64,000 nt of DNA. Origin: Thiotrichaceae bacterium. Its GTDB lineage: Bacteria > Pseudomonadota > Gammaproteobacteria > Thiotrichales > Thiotrichaceae. Every line of letters starts with the position of its first letter. The first letter of the stretch is position 1. The DNA lies in NCBI GenBank assembly GCA_026989145.1, contig JALSJU010000009.1, forward strand, positions 1-64,000, written 5' to 3'. The notes beneath the pieces were generated by a model. It was not told the origin of the DNA. It saw only the letters and a list, made by a program, of their open reading frames with translations, and made no database searches. Positions 26,631-37,247 of the stretch are shown one piece after another. The translations under genes were made by a program, and so were the position numbers.

Positions 26631-27461
26631 ATGATAACTTTCGGTGACGAGTGTCCAATCGGGGTATTCGACTCAGGTCTTGGAGGGCTTTCTGTTTTAA
26701 AAGAAATTCATCATCTGCTGCCTCATGAAAATCTTATCTATGTTGGTGACTCGGTACATGCGCCTTATGGTGATAAAAGTGCAAAATATGTTCAGCAACG
26801 ATCACAGCAGATTACTGAATTTTTATTAAATCAAGGCGCTAAGGCAATAGTTATTGCTTGTAATACCGCTACAGCCGAAGCTGCGGAGATATTACGGACT
26901 AATGTTGATGTTCCAGTTATTGGTTTAGAGCCTGCTATTAAACCAGCGAGCCAGCTGAGCAAAAATGGGGTTATCGGAGTACTTGCCACACAAAGAACCA
27001 TTAATAGTGAAAGACTACTTGGTTTAACAGAGCGCTACGCCCAGGATAAAAAAGTCCTTGCTCAAGCTTGTCCCGGTTTAGTTGAACAGGTTGAAGCTTA
27101 TGAGTTAAACAGTGATAAAACGATCTCTTTATTAAAGAAATATATTTTACCTTTACTTGATCAAGGGGTTGACGCTTTAATTTTAGGTTGTACCCATTAC
27201 CCTTTCTTATTACCAGAAATTCGTCACATTATTGGAAGTGATATTGAGGTCTTAGAAACAGGAATTCCCGTTGCACGACAATTACAAAGAATTCTTAAAG
27301 ATCATCAACTAGAGCGATATTGCTTCAATGTAGAAGGGGGGGCTACTTGCAAAGCAACATTAAGTATTTACAATAGTAGCAATAAGAAGCAAGCTCATCT
27401 GACCATGAAAAAGCTCTGGAAAGACCCTATCTCTATAAAAGTATTACCTGAGCTAAATTAG
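26631..27461 (+). CDS. murI: Glutamate racemase MurI
   Basis: MurI makes D-glutamate for peptidoglycan from L-glutamate. The 276-residue protein shows GVFDSGLGGLSVLKEI, the first catalytic Cys in ACNTATA and the second in LGCTHYPFLLPEI. It starts 34 bases after the glycosidase-like gene and is followed after one base by darP, so the pair is likely co-transcribed. Confidence 0.95.
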   Translation: MITFGDECPIGVFDSGLGGLSVLKEIHHLLPHENLIYVGDSVHAPYGDKSAKYVQQRSQQITEFLLNQGAKAIVIACNTATAEAAEILRTNVDVPVIGLEPAIKPASQLSKNGVIGVLATQRTINSERLLGLTERYAQDKKVLAQACPGLVEQVEAYELNSDKTISLLKKYILPLLDQGVDALILGCTHYPFLLPEIRHIIGSDIEVLETGIPVARQLQRILKDHQLERYCFNVEGGATCKATLSIYNSSNKKQAHLTMKKLWKDPISIKVLPELN

Positions 27462-27462
27462 C

Positions 27463-27993
27463 ATGACTGATAATTCACACCAACTTGATAATATTAACCC
27501 GCATACCGGTGAACCGTATAGCGAACGACCCAATAAAACAAAAATAAAACGTGAGATGAAGGCATTACATGACTTAGGCCGCCAATTAGTTGAAATGCCA
27601 AACAGTAAATTTGAAAAAATCAGCCTCTCAGAAAGAATGATAGAAGCTGTCTTATTAGCGAAGCGCTTAAAAAAAGCCGCCTTGCAAAGACAGTTACGCT
27701 TTATTGCTAGTATTATGACAGAAGAAGATACCAGCACTATTTTAGCTGAAATAAAAATGCTCTCATTACCTCAAGAGCGGGAGTTAGAGGTGTTTCATCA
27801 GCTAGAAGAATGGCGCGATAAACTTATTGCGGGGGATAATGACTTAATGAATGAGTTGGTTAATCAATTTGATGATGCTGATCGTCAGCACCTGAGGCAA
27901 CTGGTTCGTAATGCAAATAAAGAATTACAAAATAATAAGCCTCCCAAAGCATCTCGTTTATTGTTTAAATACTTAAAAGGCTTACAAAGCTGA
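27463..27993 (+). CDS. darP: Ribosome biogenesis factor DarP (YjgA, DUF615)
   Basis: DarP associates with late pre-50S particles and helps 23S rRNA maturation. The 176-residue highly charged helical protein shows the family core RPNKTKIKREMKALHDLGRQ and the later QLRFIASIM. Its ATG lies one base after the murI stop codon. After the gene, a short CTCAGAGTTTCC followed by TTAA (28023-28038) looks like a solo right end of the family 1 element. Confidence 0.9.
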   Translation: MTDNSHQLDNINPHTGEPYSERPNKTKIKREMKALHDLGRQLVEMPNSKFEKISLSERMIEAVLLAKRLKKAALQRQLRFIASIMTEEDTSTILAEIKMLSLPQERELEVFHQLEEWRDKLIAGDNDLMNELVNQFDDADRQHLRQLVRNANKELQNNKPPKASRLLFKYLKGLQS

Positions 27994-28137
27994 TTCATTT
28001 CTCTACCCAGCTTAACTTTATACTCAGAGTTTCCTTAAGAATTTGTTAAAATTAGTCTTTTTACACAACGGGTGGTATGATTTCCGCCTATTTTTTAACC
28101 TAATTACCCCAATTTATTTATTATAGAACTACTTTAG

Positions 28138-30363
28138 ATGATGAAAAACTCAATGAAAAAAACACCACATATAGTAATATTACATGCTTCTCTATTTAGT
28201 CTATTACTACTCCTTTTAGGGGGATGTCTAGGTAAGCCACCAATGACAGAGGATGTTGCAAAAGCAGGAAATAGTGTTCCGTCTCTAAGCACTCAAATTT
28301 CTAGTGGCACTTCTAAATCCGATGAAACGGATAACATGTCGCAAACAAATCTTAGTACACTAGAGCTTTCACCGCGTCATAATTTTGAACTTTCGCTTAT
28401 CAATAAAATGTTAAAGCGGTTTCACTATAAAAAGTTTAATCTTGATGACAGTTTTTCTGAAAAAATATTAACACAATACTTAAAACAACTAGATCCGAGT
28501 AAGGTCTACTTCACTCAAGCTGATATTAACGGCTTCAACCAATATAAAGATAAGTTCGATGACTATATTGATCGTGGAAACACCGATGTCGCTGTGGGTA
28601 TCTTTAAAATTTATCAGCTGCGCGTAAAAGAGCGCTCAGAGTATGCAACCCAGCACATAGCCAAAAAACTCGATTTAACAAAAAATGAAAATTATAATAT
28701 TGATCGTAAAGATGCTACATGGGCGAGTGATGTCCAAGCATTGGATGCGTTATGGGAAAAACGCATAAAAAATGACTATATTAATCAAATTTTAGCAGAT
28801 AAAACTCACGAAGAAACTTTAAAAAGCCTCAAAAAACGTTATCTAAATATGGCTAAACGCACTGCTCAGATCAAACCCAATGAACTATTTCAAACCATTG
28901 CAAATTCATATGCAACTGCAATTGAGCCACATACCTCATACCTATCGCCACGCTCATCAGAACAATTTGATATTCAAATGAGCCTTTCTTTAAGCGGAAT
29001 CGGCGCGGTACTTCGTACTGATGATGAACATACAAAAATCATTAGCGTAGTGCCTGGTGGACCCGCAGATCTGAGCGGAAAAATTGCTGCTGGTGATCGT
29101 ATTATTGGTGTTGGTCAAGATAGCAAGGAAAATGTAAAGGACATCGTAGGCTGGCGTTTAAGTGATGTTGTTAATATTATTCGAGGCAAGAAAGGTTCAA
29201 CGGTAGTACTTTCTGTGTTACCTCATGAGACTGGTTTAAGCGGTAAGCCAGAAATTGTAACCATTGTAAGAGATAAAATTAAACTTGAGCATCAAGCTGC
29301 AAGTAAACACATTATAAATATCGGTACTGATAAAATCGGAGTGATTACGCTACCCTCATTCTATATTGATTTTAAAGCTCGCAGCCGTGGCGATAAAGAG
29401 TATGCTGGCACGACGCGTGATGTTAAAAAACTCCTGATAGAACTTAAAAAAGAAGGTATTAATAATCTAATTATAGATCTTCGAGGAAATGGTGGTGGCT
29501 CTCTTAGTGAGGTTGTTTCACTCACAGATTTATTTATTGATCGCGGCCCTGTGGTTCAAATAAAGGACAGTAGTGGCAGGACTGATATCTTAAAAGATAA
29601 TGACTCAGGCTTTATTTATGATGGCCCTATGGCAGTAATGATTGATAAAGGCAGTGCTTCTGCCTCCGAAATATTTGCAGGAGCGATGCAAGATTATAAA
29701 CGGGCGGTTATAATCGGTGAAACTACCTTTGGTAAAGGTACTGTGCAGACTGTACTTCCATTAAATTCATACACGCGAAAATCATTTGATAAACCTTTAG
29801 GGGAAATTAAAATCACTACCGCACAATTCTTTAGAATTAATGGCGATAGTACGCAGCATAAAGGCGTTGTTCCTGATATTTCTTGGAATCTACCTAAAAT
29901 CGAAGGTGATTTTGGAGAGCGTGCCTATAAGAACGCGCTACCATGGAGGCATATCGATGAGGCACAACATCGAAAATTCAATAGCGCGATCCCTGAAACA
30001 GCTATTAAACAAGCAGAAAAAAATTCCGTCCAACGAAGGAATCAAACACCAAAATACGTTTCTACTTTTAACCGCCTGAAATTACTAGTCAATGCGGGAA
30101 ATGAGAAAGTCTTGTCTCTAAACCTTGCGAAACGCCAGGAAAAGCGTAGCGCTTTTAATAAGAAACTTTTAGAGCTGGAGAACCAACTTCAAGTTGCAAA
30201 TGGTAAGTCCTCATATAAAACGATGAAAGAGCTCAGAGATGCGCAAGAAAAAAAGAATGATGATATATTTACAAAAAAGAAGGATGTTGATGTTTTTCTT
30301 TATGAGGCAGCAAATATTTTACATGACTTAATGACTGGAAAAACTTTGTCAGCATCAAAATAA
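28138..30363 (+). CDS. prc: Tail-specific protease Prc (S41 family)
   Basis: Prc is a periplasmic processing protease that trims substrates such as lytic enzymes and penicillin-binding protein 3 in E. coli. The 741-residue protein has an N-terminal helical domain, a PDZ domain (GIGAVLRTDDEHTKI, then VPGGPADLSGKIAAGDRI), the S41 core with GSASASEIFAGAMQDY (Ser nucleophile) and GETTFGKGTVQT (Lys), and a charged C-terminal region. The signal ends LLLGGCLG, a lipobox, so unlike E. coli Prc it is probably membrane-anchored. Three in-frame ATGs lie close together at 28138, 28141 and 28153; the start is uncertain by a few residues. Confidence 0.93.
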   Translation: MMKNSMKKTPHIVILHASLFSLLLLLLGGCLGKPPMTEDVAKAGNSVPSLSTQISSGTSKSDETDNMSQTNLSTLELSPRHNFELSLINKMLKRFHYKKFNLDDSFSEKILTQYLKQLDPSKVYFTQADINGFNQYKDKFDDYIDRGNTDVAVGIFKIYQLRVKERSEYATQHIAKKLDLTKNENYNIDRKDATWASDVQALDALWEKRIKNDYINQILADKTHEETLKSLKKRYLNMAKRTAQIKPNELFQTIANSYATAIEPHTSYLSPRSSEQFDIQMSLSLSGIGAVLRTDDEHTKIISVVPGGPADLSGKIAAGDRIIGVGQDSKENVKDIVGWRLSDVVNIIRGKKGSTVVLSVLPHETGLSGKPEIVTIVRDKIKLEHQAASKHIINIGTDKIGVITLPSFYIDFKARSRGDKEYAGTTRDVKKLLIELKKEGINNLIIDLRGNGGGSLSEVVSLTDLFIDRGPVVQIKDSSGRTDILKDNDSGFIYDGPMAVMIDKGSASASEIFAGAMQDYKRAVIIGETTFGKGTVQTVLPLNSYTRKSFDKPLGEIKITTAQFFRINGDSTQHKGVVPDISWNLPKIEGDFGERAYKNALPWRHIDEAQHRKFNSAIPETAIKQAEKNSVQRRNQTPKYVSTFNRLKLLVNAGNEKVLSLNLAKRQEKRSAFNKKLLELENQLQVANGKSSYKTMKELRDAQEKKNDDIFTKKKDVDVFLYEAANILHDLMTGKTLSASK

Positions 30364-30435
30364 ATAGAGCTACGTAGAATGACAACACGAATGAAACCAA
30401 GAGCAATTAAAGTCACAAGGTAAACTCACATTATT

Positions 30436-30825
30436 ATGAACTTAAACCTTTCTATTAAAGCACTTTTAAGTGGTGCATTATTTATAATAATTGCATCCTT
30501 GTTAATGAAGATAGTTTATATTTTCTTATATCCTTATATTAGTCAGTTTCATGATGCAGTTCGCTATATTATTGCAATCCCTGTTTTTTTTGCCATTATT
30601 TTTATAGGTGGTTATATAACTGCAGGCATTGCTAGACGTAAAACGTTACTTCATAGTTTTCTTGCTGGGCTTCTTACTGTGTTTGTAATGCTGGTAGTAG
30701 CCTTGCAATCAAGCGAGGGGATAACCCTCATGAATTATGCTGTCTATGCTGCAATTGTTATAATTGCCTCTGCAGGTGGTTACTATTGGAAGCAAAGAGC
30801 GATTAGTGCATCCAGTCGATCCTAA
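30436..30825 (+). CDS. Small integral membrane protein of unknown function
   Basis: The 129-residue protein has four hydrophobic segments (about residues 8-30, 42-63, 74-93 and 98-119) with a short basic tail. I do not recognise a family. The second segment contains glycine spacing (IFIGGYITAGIA), suggesting close helix packing. It follows prc by 72 bases on the same strand and converges on the yehS-like gene. Confidence 0.65.
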   Translation: MNLNLSIKALLSGALFIIIASLLMKIVYIFLYPYISQFHDAVRYIIAIPVFFAIIFIGGYITAGIARRKTLLHSFLAGLLTVFVMLVVALQSSEGITLMNYAVYAAIVIIASAGGYYWKQRAISASSRS

Positions 30826-30862
30826 TCGTGCGGAAGTAAGTGCTTTGTGCACATCCCTTGAT

Positions 30863-31438
30863 TTATTTAGAAGAAGGTTTGACCTTTTCTATACCTTTCC
30901 ATTTATATTTAGAAGTTGAAGGCTTAGGTTTTTTTTCATGACTATTAATGAGTTTTGTCTTTTTTTTATCTGAAGCTGTTACAGCTCTGTATTTAAATTG
31001 TAACCCTTGTAAGAAGTTTCTTAGTATTTGATCTTTGCATTCACGGTAGTGCTTATGTCCTTGCTTCCTGAAAAAGGCACTTAACTCGTGTTTACTAAGT
31101 TTAAAGTTTGCTAAGGCTAATATTTCTATCACATCCTCGGCACGTAAATTTAACGCTATTTTCAACTTTGTAAAAATGAGGTTATTACTTAGTGATTTTT
31201 CAGGCGCGCGCTCTTTTCCCTCTTGCTTGCCACGCTTAGCATCAATAAAATTATTAAGAAAAATAGCCAACTGAAAATCATTACACTTTTTTTGTGAAGG
31301 GTCATCATCTTTTTTTAGCCAATCACTTATTTCCGCACGCGTCACTTTAGTGTCTGACGAGCTTGCTAAGCGCATCATATCTGAGTCACTTAACTCAAAG
31401 GTATAGCGCAGTCTACGAAGTACATCATTATTGATCAT
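30863..31438 (-). CDS. DUF1456 (YehS) family protein
   Basis: This 191-residue protein carries two copies of the YehS helical unit: INNDVLRRLRYTFELSDSDM followed by a WLKK segment, and IFTKLKIALNLRAEDVIEIL followed by FFRKQGHKHYRECKDQILRN. Activity is unknown. I chose the ATG at 31438 because AGGA lies eight bases upstream and the protein then begins at the conserved INNDV. A longer frame from 31504 would add a hydrophobic stretch not seen in the family. The C-terminus is lysine-rich. Confidence 0.85.
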   Translation of the reverse strand: MINNDVLRRLRYTFELSDSDMMRLASSSDTKVTRAEISDWLKKDDDPSQKKCNDFQLAIFLNNFIDAKRGKQEGKERAPEKSLSNNLIFTKLKIALNLRAEDVIEILALANFKLSKHELSAFFRKQGHKHYRECKDQILRNFLQGLQFKYRAVTASDKKKTKLINSHEKKPKPSTSKYKWKGIEKVKPSSK

Positions 31439-31504
31439 TAAATATTTCCTGTTGTAAAAACCGTAACAAATAAGTAAATAAACAGTGTACGCTAATTTCA
31501 ACAT

Positions 31505-31542
31505 AAAAAAATACCCGTGTCTTTCGATACGAGTATTTTTTT
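31505..31542 (-). terminator. Intrinsic terminator downstream of fusA
   Basis: The A- and T-flanked stem AATACCCGTGTC / GATACGAGTATT around TTTC lies 18 bases after the fusA stop. On the minus strand it ends in a run of T, so it serves fusA. Confidence 0.8.
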
Positions 31543-31559
31543 ATTCAACAAATAGTTGA

Positions 31560-33653
31560 TTATTTCTTTTTAGCTTCTTCGCGCTCTTTAACTTCTTTTA
31601 TGACTTCTTCCGCTACATTCTTAGGACAAGGCATATAGTGTGAGAATTCCATAGAGAATTGCCCACGACCAGAAGTCATTGTGCGCAAATCACCGATGTA
31701 GCCAAACATTTCAGCCAGTGGTGCGTCAATTTTAATGCGTACTCCTGTTGGACCTGATTCTTGTGATTTAATCATGCCACGACGACGATTCATATCACCA
31801 ATAACATCACCAACGTGATCTTCTGGTGTAAACACATCAACCTTCATAATTGGTTCAATTAACTGAGCACCTGCTTTCGGCATAGTCTGGCGGAAAGCCC
31901 CTTTTGCAGCTAGTTCAAATGCCATTGCTGATGAATCGACTGCATGGTAAGCACCATCAAGCAAGGTAACTTTAACATCAAGAACAGGGAAGCCTGCAAG
32001 CACACCATTATCCATCATCTGGCCAAATGCTTTCTCTACAGCGGGCCAGTATTCTCGAGGTACGTTACCACCGGTAACTTTTGATTCAAATTCATATCCT
32101 TCACCCGGCTCATTAGGCTCCATGATGTAATCAATTTTACCAAACTGACCAGAGCCACCTGATTGCTTTTTGTGTGTGTAGCTATCTTCTATGCGAGATG
32201 TGATTGTTTCACGGTAGGCAACCTGTGGTTTACCCACTTCAACATCAACACCGTGTGTACGCTTTAAAATATCAATTTTAATATCTAGGTGTAATTCCCC
32301 CATTCCACGAAGAATAGTTTCACCACTATCTTCATCTGTTTCAACACGAAACGAAGGATCTTCAGCAACCATTTTACCAATGGCAACACCCATTTTCTCA
32401 GAACCGCCTTTATCTTTTGGTGATACGGCAATCGAGATTACTGGATCAGGGAATACCATCGGTTCAAGGATAGCAGGGCTTTTTGGGTCACATAAGGTAT
32501 GGCCTGTTTGAACATTTTTCATACCCAAAATTGCAACAATGTCTCCCGCTTGTGCGCCATCTAGCTCAATACGATCGTCTGCTGACATCTCAACTATACG
32601 ACCTATACGCTCGGTCTTGCCTGTGGCTGAGTTGAGAACTGTCATGCCTTTCTCAAGCTTGCCTGAATAGACACGAATAAAGGTCAGAGCCCCGTAGCGA
32701 TCATCCATAATCTTAAAGGCTAAAGCTCGCAAAGGCTTTTCTGGATCAACAATCGCAAATTCACCCGTTTCATTGCCTTCTTCATCTGTCTCTGCCTGAG
32801 GGTCAACTTCCATAGGGTTTGGCAAATAATCAATGACTGCATCAAGAATTAACTGAATGCCTTTATTTTTAAAGGCTGATCCTGTGTATGTCGGAAAAAA
32901 AGTTAGCTCACGTGTACCTTTGCGGATACAAGCTTTAATGGTATCCATGTCAGGCTCATTGCCTTCAAGGTATTGCTCCATTGCATCATCATCAACTTCA
33001 ACGGCTGTTTCGATAAGCTTTTCACGCCACTCTTCGACTTGATCAACCATATCAGCAGGTACATCTTGAATTTCGTAAGCTAAAGGATCATCGGAACCAT
33101 CCCATACCCACGCCTTGCGTGTTAGCAAATCAACAACACCAGTAAATTTATCTTCAGTGCCTATCGGTAAAACCATTACTAATGGATTGGCACCTAAAAC
33201 ATCTTCAACTTGCTTTACTACACGATAAAAATCAGCACCTACACGGTCTAATTTATTAACAAAGATTATGCGAGCAACTTCAGATTCGTTGGCATATCGC
33301 CAGTTAGTTTCTGATTGTGGTTCAACACCACCTGATGCACAGAAAACACCAACGCCGCCATCAAGTACTTTCAGTGAGCGATAAACCTCCACTGTGAAGT
33401 CAACGTGACCTGGTGTATCAATAATATTCATGCGGTGATCTTTCCAGAAAGCACTAACCGCTGCTGACTGGATAGTAATACCACGTTCCGCTTCTTGCTC
33501 CATAAAATCGGTTGTAGCTTCACCATCGTGAACCTCACCTATTTTATGAATTTTACCAGTAAGGCTTAGGATACGCTCCGTTGTGGTTGTTTTACCTGCA
33601 TCTACGTGTGCGAAAATGCCAATATTACGATACTTCTCTAGGTCTTCTGCCAT
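31560..33653 (-). CDS. fusA: Elongation factor G, EF-G2 type
   Basis: EF-G is the translocation GTPase of translation. The 697-residue protein has G1 [12 protein letters not shown], the switch I segment [15 protein letters not shown]3 DTPGH and G4 NKLD, then domains II-V. The N-terminal region ([38 protein letters not shown]) resembles the second EF-G paralogue (fusA2) of Vibrio and Pseudomonas rather than the EF-G of the str operon. The location agrees: there is no rpsL, rpsG or tuf nearby. A canonical fusA probably exists elsewhere. An intrinsic terminator follows. Confidence 0.93.
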   Translation of the reverse strand: MAEDLEKYRNIGIFAHVDAGKTTTTERILSLTGKIHKIGEVHDGEATTDFMEQEAERGITIQSAAVSAFWKDHRMNIIDTPGHVDFTVEVYRSLKVLDGGVGVFCASGGVEPQSETNWRYANESEVARIIFVNKLDRVGADFYRVVKQVEDVLGANPLVMVLPIGTEDKFTGVVDLLTRKAWVWDGSDDPLAYEIQDVPADMVDQVEEWREKLIETAVEVDDDAMEQYLEGNEPDMDTIKACIRKGTRELTFFPTYTGSAFKNKGIQLILDAVIDYLPNPMEVDPQAETDEEGNETGEFAIVDPEKPLRALAFKIMDDRYGALTFIRVYSGKLEKGMTVLNSATGKTERIGRIVEMSADDRIELDGAQAGDIVAILGMKNVQTGHTLCDPKSPAILEPMVFPDPVISIAVSPKDKGGSEKMGVAIGKMVAEDPSFRVETDEDSGETILRGMGELHLDIKIDILKRTHGVDVEVGKPQVAYRETITSRIEDSYTHKKQSGGSGQFGKIDYIMEPNEPGEGYEFESKVTGGNVPREYWPAVEKAFGQMMDNGVLAGFPVLDVKVTLLDGAYHAVDSSAMAFELAAKGAFRQTMPKAGAQLIEPIMKVDVFTPEDHVGDVIGDMNRRRGMIKSQESGPTGVRIKIDAPLAEMFGYIGDLRTMTSGRGQFSMEFSHYMPCPKNVAEEVIKEVKEREEAKKK

Positions 33654-33872
33654 GACTATACTCTTGCTTTATGCTTGTTGTTGAATACCAAAGTACGCGT
33701 TCAAACAACGTATTTTGGCTAATTTAAAAACGCGTAATTATATAGTAGTTTGCTTATAAAGGTACAACTATTCTATTTTAAATCTGAGTATTTTTATTCG
33801 GCTATTTCGATCTGGGTTTACAAGGTCTATAATCCCTGTGCTTAAAACTTAAATATCCTATCTGGAAGCCTC

Positions 33873-35357
33873 ATGAAATTTACCTTAAATTCAAACAATA
33901 ACCCTGTAACTGATACACAAGACTGTATCATTATTTCTGTTTTTTCAGATAAGAAAAAAACAAAGCTCAGCGATGCTGGTATCCAAATCGATAAAGCGAG
34001 TAACGGACAAATCAACGCAATACTAGAAAAAGGTGATTTTAAAGCTGACATTGCGGACTCATTAATGCTTTACGATATTACTGGTGTAACCGCCTCTCGC
34101 ATACTGTTAATTGGTTGTGGCAAACAAGAGGAGTACTCAGCGAAAATAGTTAATCAAGCTTCGCAAGCGGCTTGCAAAGTAATACAAAACTCATCTATTG
34201 AGAGCGTCAATAGTTACTTAACCGAAAACACGCAAAAAGAACAACAATATACGGCTGTTACCCAAACGGTGATAGCTTTTGCAGATAGCCTATATCAACT
34301 CCAAGATTATAAAAGCAACAAAAAAGACAACCCTACTCTGAAAGAAATTTATATTCATGGAAGACAAGAACACCTTACCGCGTTGAATAACGGTGTTGCG
34401 ATATCAAAAGGAATGAATCTCACCCGTAACTTAGCCAATCACCCCGGTAATGTATGTACGCCATCTTATATTGCAGATATTGCAAGTAAGCTAGCCAAAG
34501 ACTATAAAAACGTTGATATCGAAACACTCGAAGAAGCGGATATGGAAAAATTGGGTATGGGCTCTTTCCTTTCGGTAAGTAAAGGTAGCGATGAGCCGGG
34601 AAAGATGATTGTCTTACAATACTTTGGAGCCAAAGATAAAAATAAACAACCAATAGCATTAGTCGGTAAAGGTGTAACCTTTGATACCGGTGGAATTTCA
34701 TTAAAGCCAGGTGCTAATATGGATGAAATGAAATTTGATATGGGCGGTGCTGCAGGCATGTTAGGTACACTTAAAGCATGTGCTGAAATGCAATTAGAAA
34801 TCAATCTCGTTGTAGTTTTAGCGGCTGCAGAAAACATGCCAAGCGCCAGAGCATCTAAACCTGGTGATATCGTGACATCCATGAAAGGAATCACCATTGA
34901 GGTTTTAAATACCGATGCAGAAGGTCGTTTAGTGTTATGTGATGCACTTACCTATGTCGGCAAATATAATCCCTCTATTGTTATTGACGCGGCCACTTTA
35001 ACCGGTGCTTGCATCATAGCATTAGGTCATCATATTAGTGCGGTACTTTCTAATAATGATCAGCTTGCTAATGATTTAATGGATGCAGGTAATACAATCA
35101 ATGATCGCGCATGGCGTTTACCGATGGGTGATGAATACAAAAAACAACTCAAAAGCTCATTTGCGGATTTAGGTAATATTGGTGGGCGTGCCGCTGGGAC
35201 AATCACAGCAGCCTGCTTCTTGGGTGAATTTACTAAAGATTATAAATGGGCGCATCTTGATATTGCAGGTACCGCATGGACAGACAAGGATGCAACGGGT
35301 CGCCCCGTCCCATTGCTTTCACAATTTTTGATAAATCAAGCTAATCAAACAAACTAG
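33873..35357 (+). CDS. pepA: Leucyl aminopeptidase PepA (M17)
   Basis: PepA is a hexameric di-metal cytosolic aminopeptidase; in E. coli it also binds DNA in carAB regulation and plasmid dimer resolution. The 494-residue protein shows the metal-ligand strings LVGKGVTFDTGGISLKP, KFDMGGAAGMLG and NTDAEGRLVLCDAL. The order pepA-holC is a common gammaproteobacterial arrangement. A second, more distant M17 peptidase lies at 48673-50079. Confidence 0.95.
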   Translation: MKFTLNSNNNPVTDTQDCIIISVFSDKKKTKLSDAGIQIDKASNGQINAILEKGDFKADIADSLMLYDITGVTASRILLIGCGKQEEYSAKIVNQASQAACKVIQNSSIESVNSYLTENTQKEQQYTAVTQTVIAFADSLYQLQDYKSNKKDNPTLKEIYIHGRQEHLTALNNGVAISKGMNLTRNLANHPGNVCTPSYIADIASKLAKDYKNVDIETLEEADMEKLGMGSFLSVSKGSDEPGKMIVLQYFGAKDKNKQPIALVGKGVTFDTGGISLKPGANMDEMKFDMGGAAGMLGTLKACAEMQLEINLVVVLAAAENMPSARASKPGDIVTSMKGITIEVLNTDAEGRLVLCDALTYVGKYNPSIVIDAATLTGACIIALGHHISAVLSNNDQLANDLMDAGNTINDRAWRLPMGDEYKKQLKSSFADLGNIGGRAAGTITAACFLGEFTKDYKWAHLDIAGTAWTDKDATGRPVPLLSQFLINQANQTN

Positions 35358-35383
35358 GCAAGCCTGTCTTGTAAAAGCGTATT

Positions 35384-35839
35384 GTGACTCATATTAATTT
35401 TTATGTTTCAAAAGAAGAAGGCTTACAAAATAGGCTTGCAATAGCTTATCGCCTGACGAACCTTGCCTTAAAAAAAAACTTAGCCGTACATATTCACACC
35501 GATAGCGAGAGTACTAGTAAACTCATTGATGATAAGCTTTGGATAGCTGATAAAACCAGTTTTATCCCGCATATCATTGTAAGCGCGGATCTACAACATA
35601 ATGAGTCACCTGACAATCACACCAAGTTTATCGAAAAAATAACTATTTCACATGATTTTGAACCGATGAGTAATTGCGACTACTTAATTAATATCTCTAA
35701 TCATCATCCTGATTTTTTCTCACGTTTTTCCAAGGTGGCTGAAATCATTGATACGAACGAGAAGATACTAGTCGCTGGTCGTAAACGTTATGCTTTTTAT
35801 CGCGACCGTGGTTATACTTTAGAATACCACCAACTCTGA
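35384..35839 (+). CDS. holC: DNA polymerase III chi subunit HolC
   Basis: Chi links the clamp loader to single-strand binding protein. The 151-residue protein starts with the family pattern HINFYVSKEEGLQNRLAIAYRLT and has the later DYLINISNHHPDFFSRF and YAFYRDRGY segments. The GTG at 35384 is the first usable start and fits the family length. It follows pepA by 26 bases. The valS that usually follows is absent; a 70-codon gene comes next after seven bases. Confidence 0.92.
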   Translation: MTHINFYVSKEEGLQNRLAIAYRLTNLALKKNLAVHIHTDSESTSKLIDDKLWIADKTSFIPHIIVSADLQHNESPDNHTKFIEKITISHDFEPMSNCDYLINISNHHPDFFSRFSKVAEIIDTNEKILVAGRKRYAFYRDRGYTLEYHQL

Positions 35840-35846
35840 GCCTTAA

Positions 35847-36059
35847 ATGATGCCTGATAAGCACAATACCATTCCATTAGTAACTACCCTCGTTGCAGCA
35901 GGAGACCCTAGCATGAAGGCCTCCGCACAATTGAATAATGAACTCCCTTCTCATTTAGATGATCTTAATCAACGCATTGATGATATAGAAACGGCAATTG
36001 GGCAAGATAGTACAGGGCCTGTAGGAAGAGCGCATGCAATACGCGCTGAAGATAACTAA
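35847..36059 (+). CDS. Small protein of unknown function after holC
   Basis: This 70-residue, mostly acidic helical protein (LNNELPSHLDDLNQRIDDIE) resembles a short coiled coil. I do not recognise a family. Its ATG lies seven bases after the holC stop and it is followed 34 bases on by the J-domain gene, so it fits an operon. Its short length keeps confidence moderate. Confidence 0.55.
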   Translation: MMPDKHNTIPLVTTLVAAGDPSMKASAQLNNELPSHLDDLNQRIDDIETAIGQDSTGPVGRAHAIRAEDN

Positions 36060-36093
36060 CGCTTAAACTATTTATTTTTGATATACTAAATTT

Positions 36094-37206
36094 ATGAAAA
36101 CCCCCGCTTTACATCAAGCTATTCGTCTCTATAAATACCCGAGCGAGATGGAATGGCTGACCTTCCCTGAATCTGAATTACCCGATGGTGTCACTGATTT
36201 ACTGCGCTTATGTGCGTCTGGGAAAAAGTTAAATGAGTTTTCGGCACGGATGAAAATTAAAGAGTTGTTACTTAAAAAGGTAATGATGCACTTCATTGAA
36301 GAGGTATTACTCACAACAACAAATCCACCCCATAAATATCTTGGTCTGAACCACAATAATAATACGGCTGAAAGAAAGCTTAATTATCAGTTATTGATGA
36401 AAATTTATCACCCAGATAAAAACCCTTCCGAAGATGCTGCTGATAAAGCCAGTAAAATAACTAATGCTTATCAAACTTTAAATAAACAAGCATTAAAGCT
36501 TACTTCACAACAACGCTCACGGGATACGACCGACCCTCGAACACCACCAAATAGTTTTTACAAAGCAACGTTGCAAGCTGAAAAGTCGTTATCACAAACA
36601 AAAAATACATTTTACGTCATGGCATCGTTAGCATTGGTCTCATTATTATCACTCACCGCTTACTTTATTCAAACAACCAAACCAGAGCTTATCGTACAAA
36701 ATAATAACCCTACACTGCCAGCGATTAACGCGAAGCCGCAGTCATTACAAAATGAATTTCTGCACGAAAAATCAAGTGAAAAGGCTCAACAAAATCAAGC
36801 CCAGCCTTTACTGGCTAGCACCACATACATATACGATTTAGAACCGCACCTAGAAAAATTATTGCACCAACTTGAAGAGTCTTACGAGCTAGGAAAAGTT
36901 GAAAATATCGAACCCATTCTATCTAACACCCCTGATATTAGCGGGCAATCTGCCGAGCAAATTACCGCGAAACTAACTTCACTCTTTGAAATTACCCAAG
37001 AAAGAAAAATGTTACTTTATGATTTTTCATGGAAAAAAGTTGCTAATACTATTCAAGGTGAAGGAAAATTCTTATCTCGATATCAATTTACTAATGAAAA
37101 CCAGTGGCTCACCCGTGAAGGCATCGCTGTTATACATGTGAAGAATAAAAATAACTTGCTAAAAATCATTAGCTTAGAGCTAAATAATAGTACTGTAGAG
37201 CAATAA
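36094..37206 (+). CDS. J-domain protein with a transmembrane segment
   Basis: Residues ~80-130 form a J domain: PHKYLGLNHNNNTAERKLNY then LLMKIYHPDKNPSEDAADKAS, with the HPD tripeptide that stimulates DnaK-type chaperones. A single membrane helix follows at about residues 170-190 (YVMASLALVSLLSLTAYF), so the J domain is cytosolic and the last ~180 residues are probably periplasmic. The C-terminal part (FSWKKVANTIQGEGKFLSRY) has no match I recognise. It may recruit DnaK to an inner-membrane client; the client is unknown. It lies in a holC-small gene-J-domain-HExxH run. Confidence 0.75.
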   Translation: MKTPALHQAIRLYKYPSEMEWLTFPESELPDGVTDLLRLCASGKKLNEFSARMKIKELLLKKVMMHFIEEVLLTTTNPPHKYLGLNHNNNTAERKLNYQLLMKIYHPDKNPSEDAADKASKITNAYQTLNKQALKLTSQQRSRDTTDPRTPPNSFYKATLQAEKSLSQTKNTFYVMASLALVSLLSLTAYFIQTTKPELIVQNNNPTLPAINAKPQSLQNEFLHEKSSEKAQQNQAQPLLASTTYIYDLEPHLEKLLHQLEESYELGKVENIEPILSNTPDISGQSAEQITAKLTSLFEITQERKMLLYDFSWKKVANTIQGEGKFLSRYQFTNENQWLTREGIAVIHVKNKNNLLKIISLELNNSTVEQ

Positions 37207-37247
37207 ATGTATGATGACGTAGTCAAGCCCAAGAAAATTACAGCTCT

